Origin: Chamaecrista fasciculata
Taxonomy: Eukaryota > Streptophyta > Magnoliopsida > Fabales > Fabaceae
Direction of reading: 5' to 3'
Assembly (NCBI GenBank): GCA_003254925.1
Contig: QANZ01010145.1
Coordinates: 140,384 to 204,383, forward strand
DNA: 64,000 nucleotides
Part shown: positions 35,691-46,049 of the stretch, piece after piece
Layout: every line of letters begins with the position of its first letter
Numbering within the stretch: the first letter of the stretch is position 1
Translations under genes and position numbers: made by a program
The notes under the pieces: model-generated
Told to the model about the DNA's origin: nothing
Database searches by the model: none
What the model saw: only the letters and a program-made list of their open reading frames with translations

Positions 35691-36577
35691 ATGTATTAAC
35701 TTCAATGGGTGGAGAGAAACAATGAAAGTTGAAATAGAATAGCAATAAAGAGATGTCAAAATATACTAATAAGTTATAACAGACAGCCCCTGTGATATAT
35801 AATAGGCCTCATAAATTGCATCTTGATGACACTACCAAATTTAATTTCCCTCCTTCTGGAAGAGTAAGATATATACTTGTTGGAAGATCCACCTTTAAAA
35901 CCATAAGAACCAATTGTTGACAATGGTTTGAGACGAAAGAATTGAAAGTTGAAACCCCGCTAGGCCACTTATCTACTTTTCCAAAACCATATTGTAGCTG
36001 AGAGAACAGAGATGGTTCATCAATTATTACAGGTTTGTCGCCATCTTTACTAGCAATCAGCTCTCCTGCAGTTACAGAAATATGAAATACACATTCGGGA
36101 AGGTGTCACATAAAGGAAAATCAACATTTTTAATGAAAATCTTACCCCCCCCAAAAAAAAAAACATTTTGAATGAAAATAAAAGGTAGAGGTGGGGGGCA
36201 GGGGTTCATGACGAGACTATTAAATTTTTTAGTTCCTCACGAGTATTCTCCATTTGAGACAATCTTATTCGAAGTACTATTGGACACTATATCTGAACAC
36301 TTATGCCAAAAAAAATTTAAACCTAATTCAGCACATTGTACGAGACTAGCTTATTCCATTAGATCCAACCCTCATTGATTCGAGGCTGTTATTGATGACA
36401 TGAAATGACCCTATGTAAAATTTGTTACAAATTTTACTTTTTTATTTTTAAGAAAGCAGTAACTTCAAATAAGATACGTTCAATTTTCCAGAAAAATGAG
36501 GAAGCATGGACTATAATCATTATCTCTGGTAGGAGAACTAGAAGAAGCAGGGCAAAGCCGAGGAGCTTGCCTCATTC
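35691..36577. other. Region 3' of the methyltransferase gene; possible orphan exon
   Basis: On the minus strand a good acceptor (TTTCTGTAACTGCAG, ending about 36065) opens a frame of roughly 90 codons. It begins ELIASKDGDKPVIIDEPSLF and stops near 35810. I do not recognise the product. It could be a 3' UTR exon of the methyltransferase gene, an alternative C-terminus, or the remnant of another gene. No donor in the last methyltransferase exon joins it in frame with a strong signal. Confidence 0.35.
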
Positions 36578-39500
36578 TCACAGGAAGATGAATTTCCAAA
36601 ACGTATCAATTTGCAAATCCTCAGACAACTCATTTGAGTCATTTACAGGACCCTTCAAATAATTTTCCTTGACTTCCTGATCAATTTTATCAGTGTCAAG
36701 ATACTTGGCCTCTGGTGAAGCTTCTTTACAAGAAAAAGAGTTGGAATAATCTGAAATGCAAAATACAGCTCGGACCCATCGCCTGAAATCACCAGACAAA
36801 GATGATGGAGAAGAAAAGGTGCAATGGAAGTTCAAGAGAGCATCTTATATGCAGCAGGCAAATTAAGCAAATACCTACCACACTTCTATAATTACTAGAT
36901 ACCATAAAAAACGTAAGGAAACTAAACCAAGGAAACTTGTGATATGGTATGTTACCGGTTCATTACAACCTCTCTTGAGCGGTTCTCAATTTGTTTGCAG
37001 TATACGCCAAGTTCTTCGACATCAAAACCATTTTCTTTAAATAAATTTGTCAAGAACTCATTTGAAAAATAGTAAGCACGCTGGAGAGGACACAAAATGA
37101 GTGTTAAATTCATAAAAAAGAAGCTCATATGGGTAGTAAATTACATGACGACATGGCTATTACTGAAGACTTACAGTGCCATCACCTCTGGCATAAAAGT
37201 TATCACTGATCTTTCGATTCTTGCCAGAGAGCTTTTCCTATAAAACAGAGAAAAAAGAAATATAAAACAACAGCTACTCAAACAAAAGAAAACAATCAAC
37301 CAGAATTCAATAGCCAAACAGTTGCATGGTCATTCATTCAATGATTCACCATACTTAGCTAAACTCCCAATAAATATGCATAGTGTAAAGATAACTGCAT
37401 CATTCTAAGAAGAGAACAAAATCAACTAAACCATACAAAACCAACCTAGTTGACATGAAATTCCAAATTAATTTGATGTTTTATATGAACAAGTGAACTA
37501 CAATGAGATATACATTCAGATTCTTTCAATGATCACAGAAATAGTAAATAGAATAAAAGCATCTGACAAGATTTATGCACCTATCAATGAAAAAGCACCA
37601 GAGTCAACCTGAGAAAGGTCCCCAGCAGCATAATCTCGGAACAGCACATAACCGTTTGGCTGTGAAGGGAGAAAAGGGAATGAGATCCATCACTTACAAA
37701 CAATTTACTTAGCTATGTTAACTTGTTACGGAAATGTAACCCCATATTGACAGTAATAAAGATGGTAATTTCTTACCTTCATAACCTTTCTAATATTCTG
37801 TAATACCAGAGGCATCTTCTCTGGGGATACTGCAGACAGTGGAAATATCTGCTTAACATGTCAGCTGCTTAAACAGTGGATCCATAACTATTTCTCAATA
37901 TTAAAAGCAAAACAGTTTATTATTTAGAAATAAGGCAAGAAAATAACATCTGTTAACCTAACAAAGTCTGATAACCACTGTACATAAACTAAAAAAATTG
38001 CAACCATATAATAACAATTTAAATACCATGGTAACAATATCAACTGAAGATGGAGAAATCTCCTTGCACAAGTCATCGGCTGTCAGATCAGAGACGAATG
38101 CATGGATACAGGACTCCTTGAAGTTTTTATGTGTCTGGAATAAGCAAGGCAAAGCCCATTCTTGTCAGACGTATATAAACATTAGGCATTGCAAATTCAA
38201 TACTCTTGGTCTGTTAAGCATGCACTTTTTTTAATTGTAAGGAAACATTTACTTGTACAGATAGTTATAATTACAGAGTACAAAAGCGCACTTGTACTAA
38301 CACTTTACTGCATAATTGCATCAGATCCTATAAGTCACAAAGCAGAAATACTCCATTTAGGACATTCCAATAAGGGTTTTATTTGCACAACGCTGCCTAG
38401 CATCCTAAATAATAAACTTTAACAGTGAAAAAGAGTCAGTTCCCACTTTCCACAACAAATATTATGTAGCATAGTTTTGAGTTCACTCCATTAGAAACGA
38501 CACAAAATTGGAAAGGCTTCTTCCCTCAAGGCCTGTATTTTTAGGAGAACAAGATTTAGACCAATGTTACAGAGACTCACGATAGTTCATATATCATCCA
38601 TGAGAGATGAATGTTACTAGACATGTTTCCACCTGCCAGTTGGTCCAGATTGAATCAAGACGCATACAACAGATATGCAGCATAAATATTAACAGATGAT
38701 GATTGGGGGACAGTATTTACAGAAACTAAGAATTCGAACCTTAACCAAATCAATAGCTTGCGGCACAAAATCACACGCATAAACAAAAACATCTGGGTAC
38801 AATGCAATCAGGGGAAAAATAGTATTTCCAGCTCCACAGCCGACCTGCTTAACAAACAGAAGTACTTATTAAGTAACTTCAAGTCCAAAGACCTCCCGAA
38901 GAGAAGGATGAACAGAAAAGATCAATTTCTTTGGTTCATACAGATATCATAGATCTAGTAAAGAATGAATAACTAAGAAGGGAAACAATCAGGAATGGTT
39001 CCATCTCCATGACCATAGTGCGTTTTCTACATAATGTAAGAAGACAAACTTTTTTTTTCACCTTCATTTAACTGAAATTTGTGTCAAGCAAATGTACTAA
39101 AACTCTAAAAGTTATTTGAAGTCATATGAATTTCCAAACTACACAAGTATCACTTGCTTTCACAAGAAGAAGTGAGCCACCCTCTTATCTAAGCTGAACA
39201 GGGAAGAAGAAAGAGCAAAGCACGGATGGGTAAACCTGTACCTCCAAAATCACTTTTGTTCCTGCTCCCTGGAAATTGAAAATTATTTAGACACTTTGGG
39301 ATCTCGGAAAACACGAAAAAAGAACACAAATGAAATCACAAATTAAGACATCATTTGCTTTAACTTACAGAAAAATAGTTGCCCCAGTCCTTGTCCAAGT
39401 AATGTCGATCTTTGAAAAACTGAAGAAAGAAAAGATCCCAGTAAAAGAAAAACGGCATCACTAATAGTCAGGTTATCCATATATATCAAACACATTGGAT

Positions 39501-39977
39501 ATGAAACAGATAAAAAGAAATTCCCTAAGTGAAGAACTAGCATCCGGCACCATAATTTCACTTAACAGTGCAAAGATTACTTCGGTTTCTGGGAATAATA
39601 GGTAGTCTAACAGACAAAGAGTAATAAAAAAAACTTTCACGCGTGTAAGACATAAACTCCTTAAATTTAGAATACTAACTTTATCTTGGTGCCGCTTGTA
39701 GAATACATCCCAATATCTCTTGGCTTCTCTTTCATATTTTTCTGCCAACCAAAAATACCAACTTTCAAAAGCTTTGAAATTGTTAGCAGAACCATGAGAG
39801 TGAGACAGAGAAAGACAGACCTCTCCAGTAGCGGGATACTCCGGTCTTTGTAGCAGATAAAATTTGTAAGCGTTGGGGAAGTATTTGTTGCTTCACATAA
39901 TCTTGTGAACCTGACGCCACTGACCAGCCTCTTTGTGGGGTTATACACGAGGAAGTCTTACAAGTGAGATTAAGCAT
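36578..39977 (-). CDS. tRNA N3-methylcytidine methyltransferase (METTL2/6, Trm140 family), 341 aa
   Basis: SAM-dependent methyltransferase that makes m3C in the tRNA anticodon loop. Coding exons are 39821-39977, 39680-39741, 39369-39419, 39242-39268, 38740-38844, 38037-10 adjusted to 38027-38134, 37777-37848, 37609-37659, 37175-37237, 36956-37080 and 36578-36782, totalling 1026 nt in frame. Family blocks are KYEREAKRYWDVFYKRHQDK and FFKDRHYLDKDWGNYF. The SAM motif I (VILEVGCGAGNTIFPL, about residues 96-111) is split between exons 4 and 5, and exon 4 is only 27 nt. Then come YACDFVPQAIDLVK, CIHAFVSDLTADDL, the PNGYVLFRDYAAGDLSQ motif, FYARGDGTRAYYFS and MNRRWVRAVF. The first 50 residues resemble an organellar presequence (inference). 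An in-frame TAG seven codons upstream supports the start. The last 60 residues are poorly conserved, so the C-terminus is less sure. Confidence 0.88.
39242..39268 (-). other. 27-nt micro-exon of the methyltransferase gene
   Basis: It encodes GAGTKVILE, with acceptor TTTCCAG before it and donor GTACAG after it. It is required to join NYFS to VGCGAGN and so complete SAM motif I. Confidence 0.85.
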
Positions 39978-41200
39978 GTAAGGAAATTTGTAAAATTGCT
40001 AAAGAAGTGACAATGCAGTACTTCAAAACCAAAAAAATGGTTTTCGTTTCAATAGTTAACTTAAGGGTGTAGCAGAAATCAGTTTAAGGGTGTATGGATC
40101 ATTGCCTAATGACAAGACAAAACAAAACATATAAACCAGATATACTTGTAATCAGGAGGGATTATAAAGTTTCAGCTTTCTGGTCTTTGATGATTGAGAG
40201 AAGATGGGTCAGCAGTTGTGCGGTTTATCCTATACCGAAGAGGTCGATACGCATATACGCCTATATCTATATTTACTCCGCTTTATGAATCGTATTATAT
40301 TCTTCGGTTCTTCCTTTTACCTCTGGCTATGTGGCATGTGCCAATTGAATATCCATTAATCCAAGAGGAGAAGTCTCCTTGTTTTGGTCAAACAGTGTAA
40401 TGGCTTTGTCAATTGGACGAACTATATATTATGATGCATTTAGAAAGCGGCCCAAATGAAATTTTAGCTCCGCACATCGATGCACTGGGCCCATAGGCTT
40501 TTTTAGGAACTCTGGGCCCATAGTGAACCAAAAAAGAAACAGCCCACAATCAAAGATTTTTGAAACTTTGGACTTTGGAGTCAAAGTTCAGACGAAAAAT
40601 GGTCTTGTTTGATTTTTTTTTTGTGAAAGCCATTTTTTATTTAAAAAAATTAAACATCTGTCTGATAATATTATTTTTTTTTAAATTTAGTTTTAAAATT
40701 TAAAAAATTAAGTACTGTTTTTAAAATTTTTTAAAACAAAACATATTAAACAATTATGAACAATTAAAATAATTTTAAAATGTTCTTTTTAAATATGAGA
40801 ATCAAACGAGCCAAGTTGTAAGAAAATGTGTTTTCTTCACTATCTTGCCTCATGGCTTCTCTGGTCTTCCTTTTTCCATTTTTATTTAGTTATTTCTTTA
40901 TTTCCTTGTATTATGTTTTATACTTTTATTATTCGACCGTGTTTTTTTTTAATTATTAAAATGTATATATAGTTACTACTGACTAGCAATCAAATGCCTA
41001 AGATAAAAACGCATTCAATATCACAAATAATGATTAAATTCTTTTAATCAATGTACAGTACAAATGTTAAATTGGTATTAGAAAAACCATTAACTGGTCG
41101 ATAAAAACAAGTGACTCAACCAAAAAGAGTAAATCAGAAATAAGAGACCATAAAAAATATTTATTCACTCACTCATGCAAACAGAAGCAGAAGCTAAATA
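39978..41200. other. Intergenic: upstream of the methyltransferase gene
   Basis: The 5' UTR and promoter of the methyltransferase gene probably lie within the first few hundred bases. The remainder is AT-rich with no supported gene. Confidence 0.5.
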
Positions 41201-41434
41201 TTATTCTTTTTTTATCTTTTTTTTTTTCAAATCAACAATAAAGTGATAAACCTTATGCTGTAGTGATTTGAAGATGGGTTTTGTCTTGGCCACGATCTCT
41301 TTTTCCTTTTCCTCTTTTGATGTCTTTGGCTTTACTTCCGGAGGAAGGTTCTTCTCTGCCTTTATACTTGCATTCTCCATTAATCTGCGTTTCTGCCCAA
41401 AGCAGTTCAAAATTTCTTCAACTTGCATTTCCAT
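41201..41434 (-). CDS. Unidentified lysine/glutamate-rich small ORF, 77 aa
   Basis: It starts MEMQVEEILNCFGQKRRLME and is strongly charged (KTSKEEKEKEIVAKTK). It ends in a poly-Lys tail read from the A/T-rich run near 41205-41230. Composition to residue 60 looks coding-like. A possible donor (AAG/GTTTAT at SLQHK) suggests it might be the first exon of a gene whose remaining exons I cannot find. No domain is recognised. It could equally be a gene fragment or chance. Confidence 0.3.
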   Translation of the reverse strand: MEMQVEEILNCFGQKRRLMENASIKAEKNLPPEVKPKTSKEEKEKEIVAKTKPIFKSLQHKVYHFIVDLKKKKIKKE

Positions 41435-41688
41435 ACATGACTCGCTTTAGCTTCCAATTTACGATGTGGCTAGCAGTCCTTGCTTTTTTTTTGGCAACTC
41501 ACAACTCAGAAGTTGCCTTTTCATTACCCGACCCGGCACTCTGTATTTCACCCCATGCTCGAAAGTCGAAACATTTAGGCAAGGGACACACATATATAAA
41601 CGAAAGCCAGAGGACACGCAATTTTTTTCTCCAAGGAAAAGAAAACAACAACAACGTCAACATAACAAAATAGCATCGGTTTATTTTA

Positions 41689-43207
41689 GAGCAAACCCCC
41701 TTTTTGGTCCCTCAATTGTTACTGAGTCGAGGAATCGGTCCCTCAATAGTGGGAAACTACAACTCAGTCCCTCAATTGTACAATCCCGTTTACGTTTTGG
41801 TCCCTCACGTCTGGTCCGTTAGTGATAGAGGTGTTAAGTGATGACGTGTCACCGTTATCTGCTTAGGTGGCCGCTAAATGCTTAGTTGGCATGCCAAATA
41901 AATATCCAACTCATTTTCCCTTGCCACCTCATTAAAATAAATTAAAATCAAAATCAGACCAAAATGAGAGCAAACCTTCCATCTTCAATTAAAATCGATT
42001 AGCATGTGCTTTGCTTCATTCCAAACCCTAGAAGTGATGCTCTGCTTTTTTCATACTAGTGATGCTCTTATTTCCTGCACATAATAGAATATTCACATGG
42101 CAACGTGTGTTAAGCTCGAAACCAAAAACAAAAGCTTCAGCCATTCACTGGATTTGAGTCTGCTCTCAATTCAAGTCAGGCAGCAAGGTATCAAACAATA
42201 ACAACTTGAATACTCACTTCACTATTGATCAAATTCTACATCGCGCCAGATGCATCATTCTATTCAAAGCATACGGATGACGTTAAAACTTAGGAAACAT
42301 CTACTTCAAAGTCATCTTATTCATCCCCGAAGTTTAAGGTTATTTTCAATTTCATCCTATAGTTCTTTCTACTATGATTTCATCATTAATGCATACAAGT
42401 GATGCTCTGCTTTTTTCATACTAGTGATGCTCTGCTCCACTTTTTTCATCCTTATTTCTCAAATCCAAGTTCTAGATATACACTGAAATATGCATTCGAT
42501 TAACGAAACAACTTCAGTCTACTCACATTAACTCTACATTAATCCTGCGTATCTAAAGAATCCTCCAAACAGAGATAATGAAATAATGAACACTACATTA
42601 ATAGACCGAGATGCTTCGATTATCAGAAAATTGCCTTCGATTATCAGTCCATACAGAAAACCGCCTTCGATTATCACGATGAGACAAAAACAAAATAAAC
42701 AAACACGAGATGCTTACTGTGGGTTACCGATGGACTTCAGTCGCATCTTGACCAACGTGCGACTTCAACGGCGGCGATTTGCGGGCGGCGACGGTGCACG
42801 ATGCTTAGGGTGAGAGAGCGGGCAGAGGATTCGACAGAGTTTGGGACCATTAGGGTTTGGGACCACTTTTGGTGATTTGGGAAATTTTATATTGTGAGGT
42901 AGTAATCCCATACGCACGCCGCTATGGTCCTTTCATCTTGTGGTCTGATTTTAATTTATTTTAATGAGGTGTAAAGTAAAAATGACTTGGATATTAAATT
43001 GGCATGCCAACTAAGCATTTAACAGCCACCTAAGCAGATAACGGTGACACGTCATCACTTAACACCTCTATCACTAACGGACCAGACGTGAGGGACCAAA
43101 ACGTAAACGGGATTGTACAATTGAGGGACTGAGTTGTAGTTTCCCACAATTGAGGGACCGATTCCTCGACTCAGTAACAATTGAGGGACCAAAAAGGGGG
43201 TTTGCTC
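41689..43207. mobile_element. MULE-type TIR element, 1519 bp, possible captured gene fragment
   Basis: A perfect 10-bp target duplication, GTTTATTTTA, lies at 41679-41688 and 43208-43217. Terminal inverted repeats of about 270 bp begin GAGCAAACCCCCTTTTTGGT at both ends and extend through the GGCATGCCAA and GGTCTGATTTTAATTTATTT blocks. Repeated GAGGGAC/GTCCCTC motifs recur in the arms. No transposase is present. The interior contains duplicated short segments (AGTGATGCTCTGCTTTTTTC near 42033 and 42402; TTCGATTATCA three times near 42617-42680). A GC-rich stretch at 42730-42870 looks like a plant leader/first exon on the minus strand. Confidence 0.9.
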
Positions 43208-43408
43208 GTTTATTTTATTAGCTTTCAACATCAATAGAAAAAAAAAAAAAAAAGACTAATAATTACAAACCTTGAGTTTGCAAACACAATACAACACAAT
43301 AAATACAGAGGAATTCCCCCCCTCTTGTAATTACATCTCACACCCTGCATTTCCCAGAATAAATATTTCAGCTTTTCCGTAGCCAACTACAGTCTTAGTT
43401 TCTTACCA

Positions 43409-43969
43409 TTACCAACAAAAGAATACAGAATGAAGGAACAATATTGAGAGTATAAACGATGCATGAAGATAAGAAGAGGAAGCGTGGGAGGCGTAATAGT
43501 AGTAGTAAGGATAAGAGTACTCATGCGGCCCTGATATTACCGTAGGCTGTCCAGAACCCGAAGGAGGCGTGTTGTACGACTTGGCCGGCGGCGGAGGAGC
43601 CGCCGCTGAAGGATGTGTTGAAGTGGCCGGTGGTGGAGGCGGCGGCGGCGGCGGGGACGCCGGCGGTGTCTTGGTGAGCGGCGATGGGTAGGTGAAATAA
43701 AAAGGTGAAGGGGCATGGGGTGCCTCCGGCGGCGGCGGCGGCGAACGGGGTAACTCCGGTGACTGTGGTGGGGCATATGTGAGAAGTGAAGGCGGCGGCG
43801 GAGAACATATTACCGGACATGTGTTACATTCACTGATACAGAGTAAATTACTAGGAGGCGCTTCAACTTTGTCCTGTGATGTCACTCTGCCAAACATAAC
43901 CAACAATCCCACTACCAACCAACAAAACCAGCTTTTTCTGGTGTGTCCTGAGCTCCGGTGATGCCCCAT
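43409..43969 (-). CDS. Proline-rich, probably GPI-anchored cell-wall protein, 186 aa
   Basis: Single-exon hydroxyproline-rich glycoprotein type. An N-terminal basic segment and hydrophobic stretch (WFCWLVVGLLVMFGRVTSQ, about residues 13-32) reads as a signal peptide. A four-Cys cluster follows (LCISECNTCPVICSPPPP). The middle is extensin-like, with SPPPP and polyproline runs of 5-9 residues (residues 55-130). A Tyr-rich patch (EYSYPYYYYYASHA) precedes a hydrophobic C-terminus (ASFILSILFLHSVFFCW) after small residues SSS, as for GPI attachment. It likely acts in the wall or plasma-membrane periphery; its precise role is unknown. From memory, a proline-rich gene (At5g11990) occupies the equivalent place beside the USP kinase gene in Arabidopsis. 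Confidence 0.85.
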   Translation of the reverse strand: MGHHRSSGHTRKSWFCWLVVGLLVMFGRVTSQDKVEAPPSNLLCISECNTCPVICSPPPPSLLTYAPPQSPELPRSPPPPPEAPHAPSPFYFTYPSPLTKTPPASPPPPPPPPPATSTHPSAAAPPPPAKSYNTPPSGSGQPTVISGPHEYSYPYYYYYASHASSSYLHASFILSILFLHSVFFCW

Positions 43970-46049
43970 TTGAACTATAGTAGGATGGGTTCTGATATAT
44001 TTGGAAGTTATGAATATGATACCTGTGGTGTGGTGTGGTCTATATTGTGAGTGTGGTTCTTTGGCAAGCTTTGATTTTAGTATTTAGATGCTTCCTTAAT
44101 GACGTGGGTGAAAAGTATACTTAAATACTCTTCTCCTGTTTAACCAAATTTGGTTGGCTTAGTGGTCGAGCTCACTAGGTCGCTTAAGTAAGGTTGGGAG
44201 TTCGAATCTCGCCTTGTGTATGCAACAACCAATTGGTCAGCGGCAGACTTTTAAATGGAGCACCGAACCGTGGAGGATTAGTCTCTTGGCCTGTTGGGAA
44301 TACCTTGGGAAACCAAAAAAAATACTCTCCTCCTGTTTGCTTTCGGTCCTTTTTTTTTTTCCAATTATACAATGTTTTTTATCTTGATAAAGCTCATAAA
44401 TTTGGATATCTAGATTTTTTTTTTTTTGGCCTTGGGATATCTAGATTCGAGAATTATTAATTACTTAATTAGTCAAAATGACAATGGAGTACTTTCAGAA
44501 ATTTTTATATTTCCTTTTGAATCGAGTGGATTAATAGGGACAACGAGAGACATCATGAAAATCACTTAGTTCTGTACACTTTTTCTTGAGCTTTCCCCCA
44601 CCTGGTAGACATGTTGATTAAGAAATTCAGCTGATTTTGACTTCATGTTGTCCTTATTGTAATATTTGGGTTATTTTTCAAAAAAAAAAAAAAAATTGGC
44701 GCCATTAGTATGATGGAAGAATTAATTAAGAACCCATAAACGAAATATACCACCGGTCATTACTAAATAATTATCTCATTGGAGTTTGAACAATGTAAAT
44801 TTTCAATACTTCCTTGTCATGGCAAGGGAATCCGAAGCAAAGCTACTTTAGCTTTCTCTCTCTTTCTTTCTCTTATACCTTTCTCCAAACATAATCCATC
44901 TTTTATGTGAATCAATCATCTTCTCAAGGTTCCACTCTTTATGCTGTTCCGTCTATACTTTACTTAACAAGTTGGGATTCGAGGCCCCCTTTTTCACTCG
45001 CAAGTTCTAGCTAATATTTTAACAACAGAGATTCGATCGATTTTATCCGAGAACATGAAAACATTGCATAGTAACATGATCTATCTTCACACATCCAGCA
45101 CTAGAAAGTTCGCCTTACACCGGTAAAAAAGAAAAAAGAACCAGAAAAACTTCCCCTTTAAGCATAATGGAGTTTTCTCTATTTAGTAAAAATGTTTTTA
45201 TTTTAAAAGGGAAAAAGATAATAAGTCTTTTCACCTCGAATATCATCAATTTTGCGAAAATGTCTATTCTAAATCATAATATGAAACTTCTGTCTTATAT
45301 ATAATATCGTAGTCAACGTAATAGTCATGTATATTGAAGTTAAATACAGGCACTCAGGAAAACCTGTTTTGTTTTTTGCACCATATTTCAATACTCCTAT
45401 CCTCAAATACTACTTGTATTTTGGAGGGGACACCTAGCCATTCACAAGTTAGTATCAAGTATACGAAAATTGTTGAACTTCCATTTACAATGTAAGAAGG
45501 CTTAATATTGTACAGAAATTTCTAGGATTAAATGTTTCCAAACAAGAAAAGGCCGAAACTTTCCACTCCTTTTATAGGGTTGGTCACAGGAATGAGAATT
45601 TACAAAATAGCTAGATCTGCTTCATTTGCAAATTGATGCAATCGATTATTTCAAATCCCCATTTTTCTTCCACTTTCTGCATCTCTGCATCATGAGATCC
45701 ATCTTTTTAACTGCTGCTATATTCCTTTCTTGAGATAGTTTCAGATTCCCAAGCATCATTGGTCCATATTGCCTCCTAGTTTAGTCAAAAATAAATTAAT
45801 CAAAATTGATAAAAGAAAGAAAAAACTCATTTACTAACATACACGCACGCTCGCACACACACATATATATTGTCAAAACCATTCATTGTAAGGCCAAATT
45901 TAGAACAATGCAACATAAGCTTGAAAAGTTTAAAAGACATGCATCAAGTACTATGTTTGCTTGATGATCGGTAAGTTAATAGACGAACCAGACGCTTATA
46001 TGATACCTTTCTGTGTATGTGTAGGAGAGCATTCTGCTTGACTTTGACA
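43970..46049. other. Intergenic, including one SINE
   Basis: It includes the proline-rich gene promoter side and the SINE listed separately. The stretch 45600-46049 probably holds 3' UTR sequence of the kinase gene. No other gene is seen. Confidence 0.55.
44142..44320 (+). repeat. tRNA-derived SINE (family B), 179 bp
   Basis: Start AACCAAATTTGGTTGG; A-box-like GGCTTAGTGG; B-box AGTTCGAATCTC; A-rich end. Target duplication AATACTCTTCTCCTGTTT on the left recurs as AATACTCTCCTCCTGTTT at 44321-44338 (one mismatch). It is the same family as 18614-18797. Confidence 0.9.

Noticed and set aside
43521..43820. Ala/Gly-rich and Arg-rich open frames overlapping the proline-rich gene
   Set aside because: Frame shadows of repetitive CCN codons.
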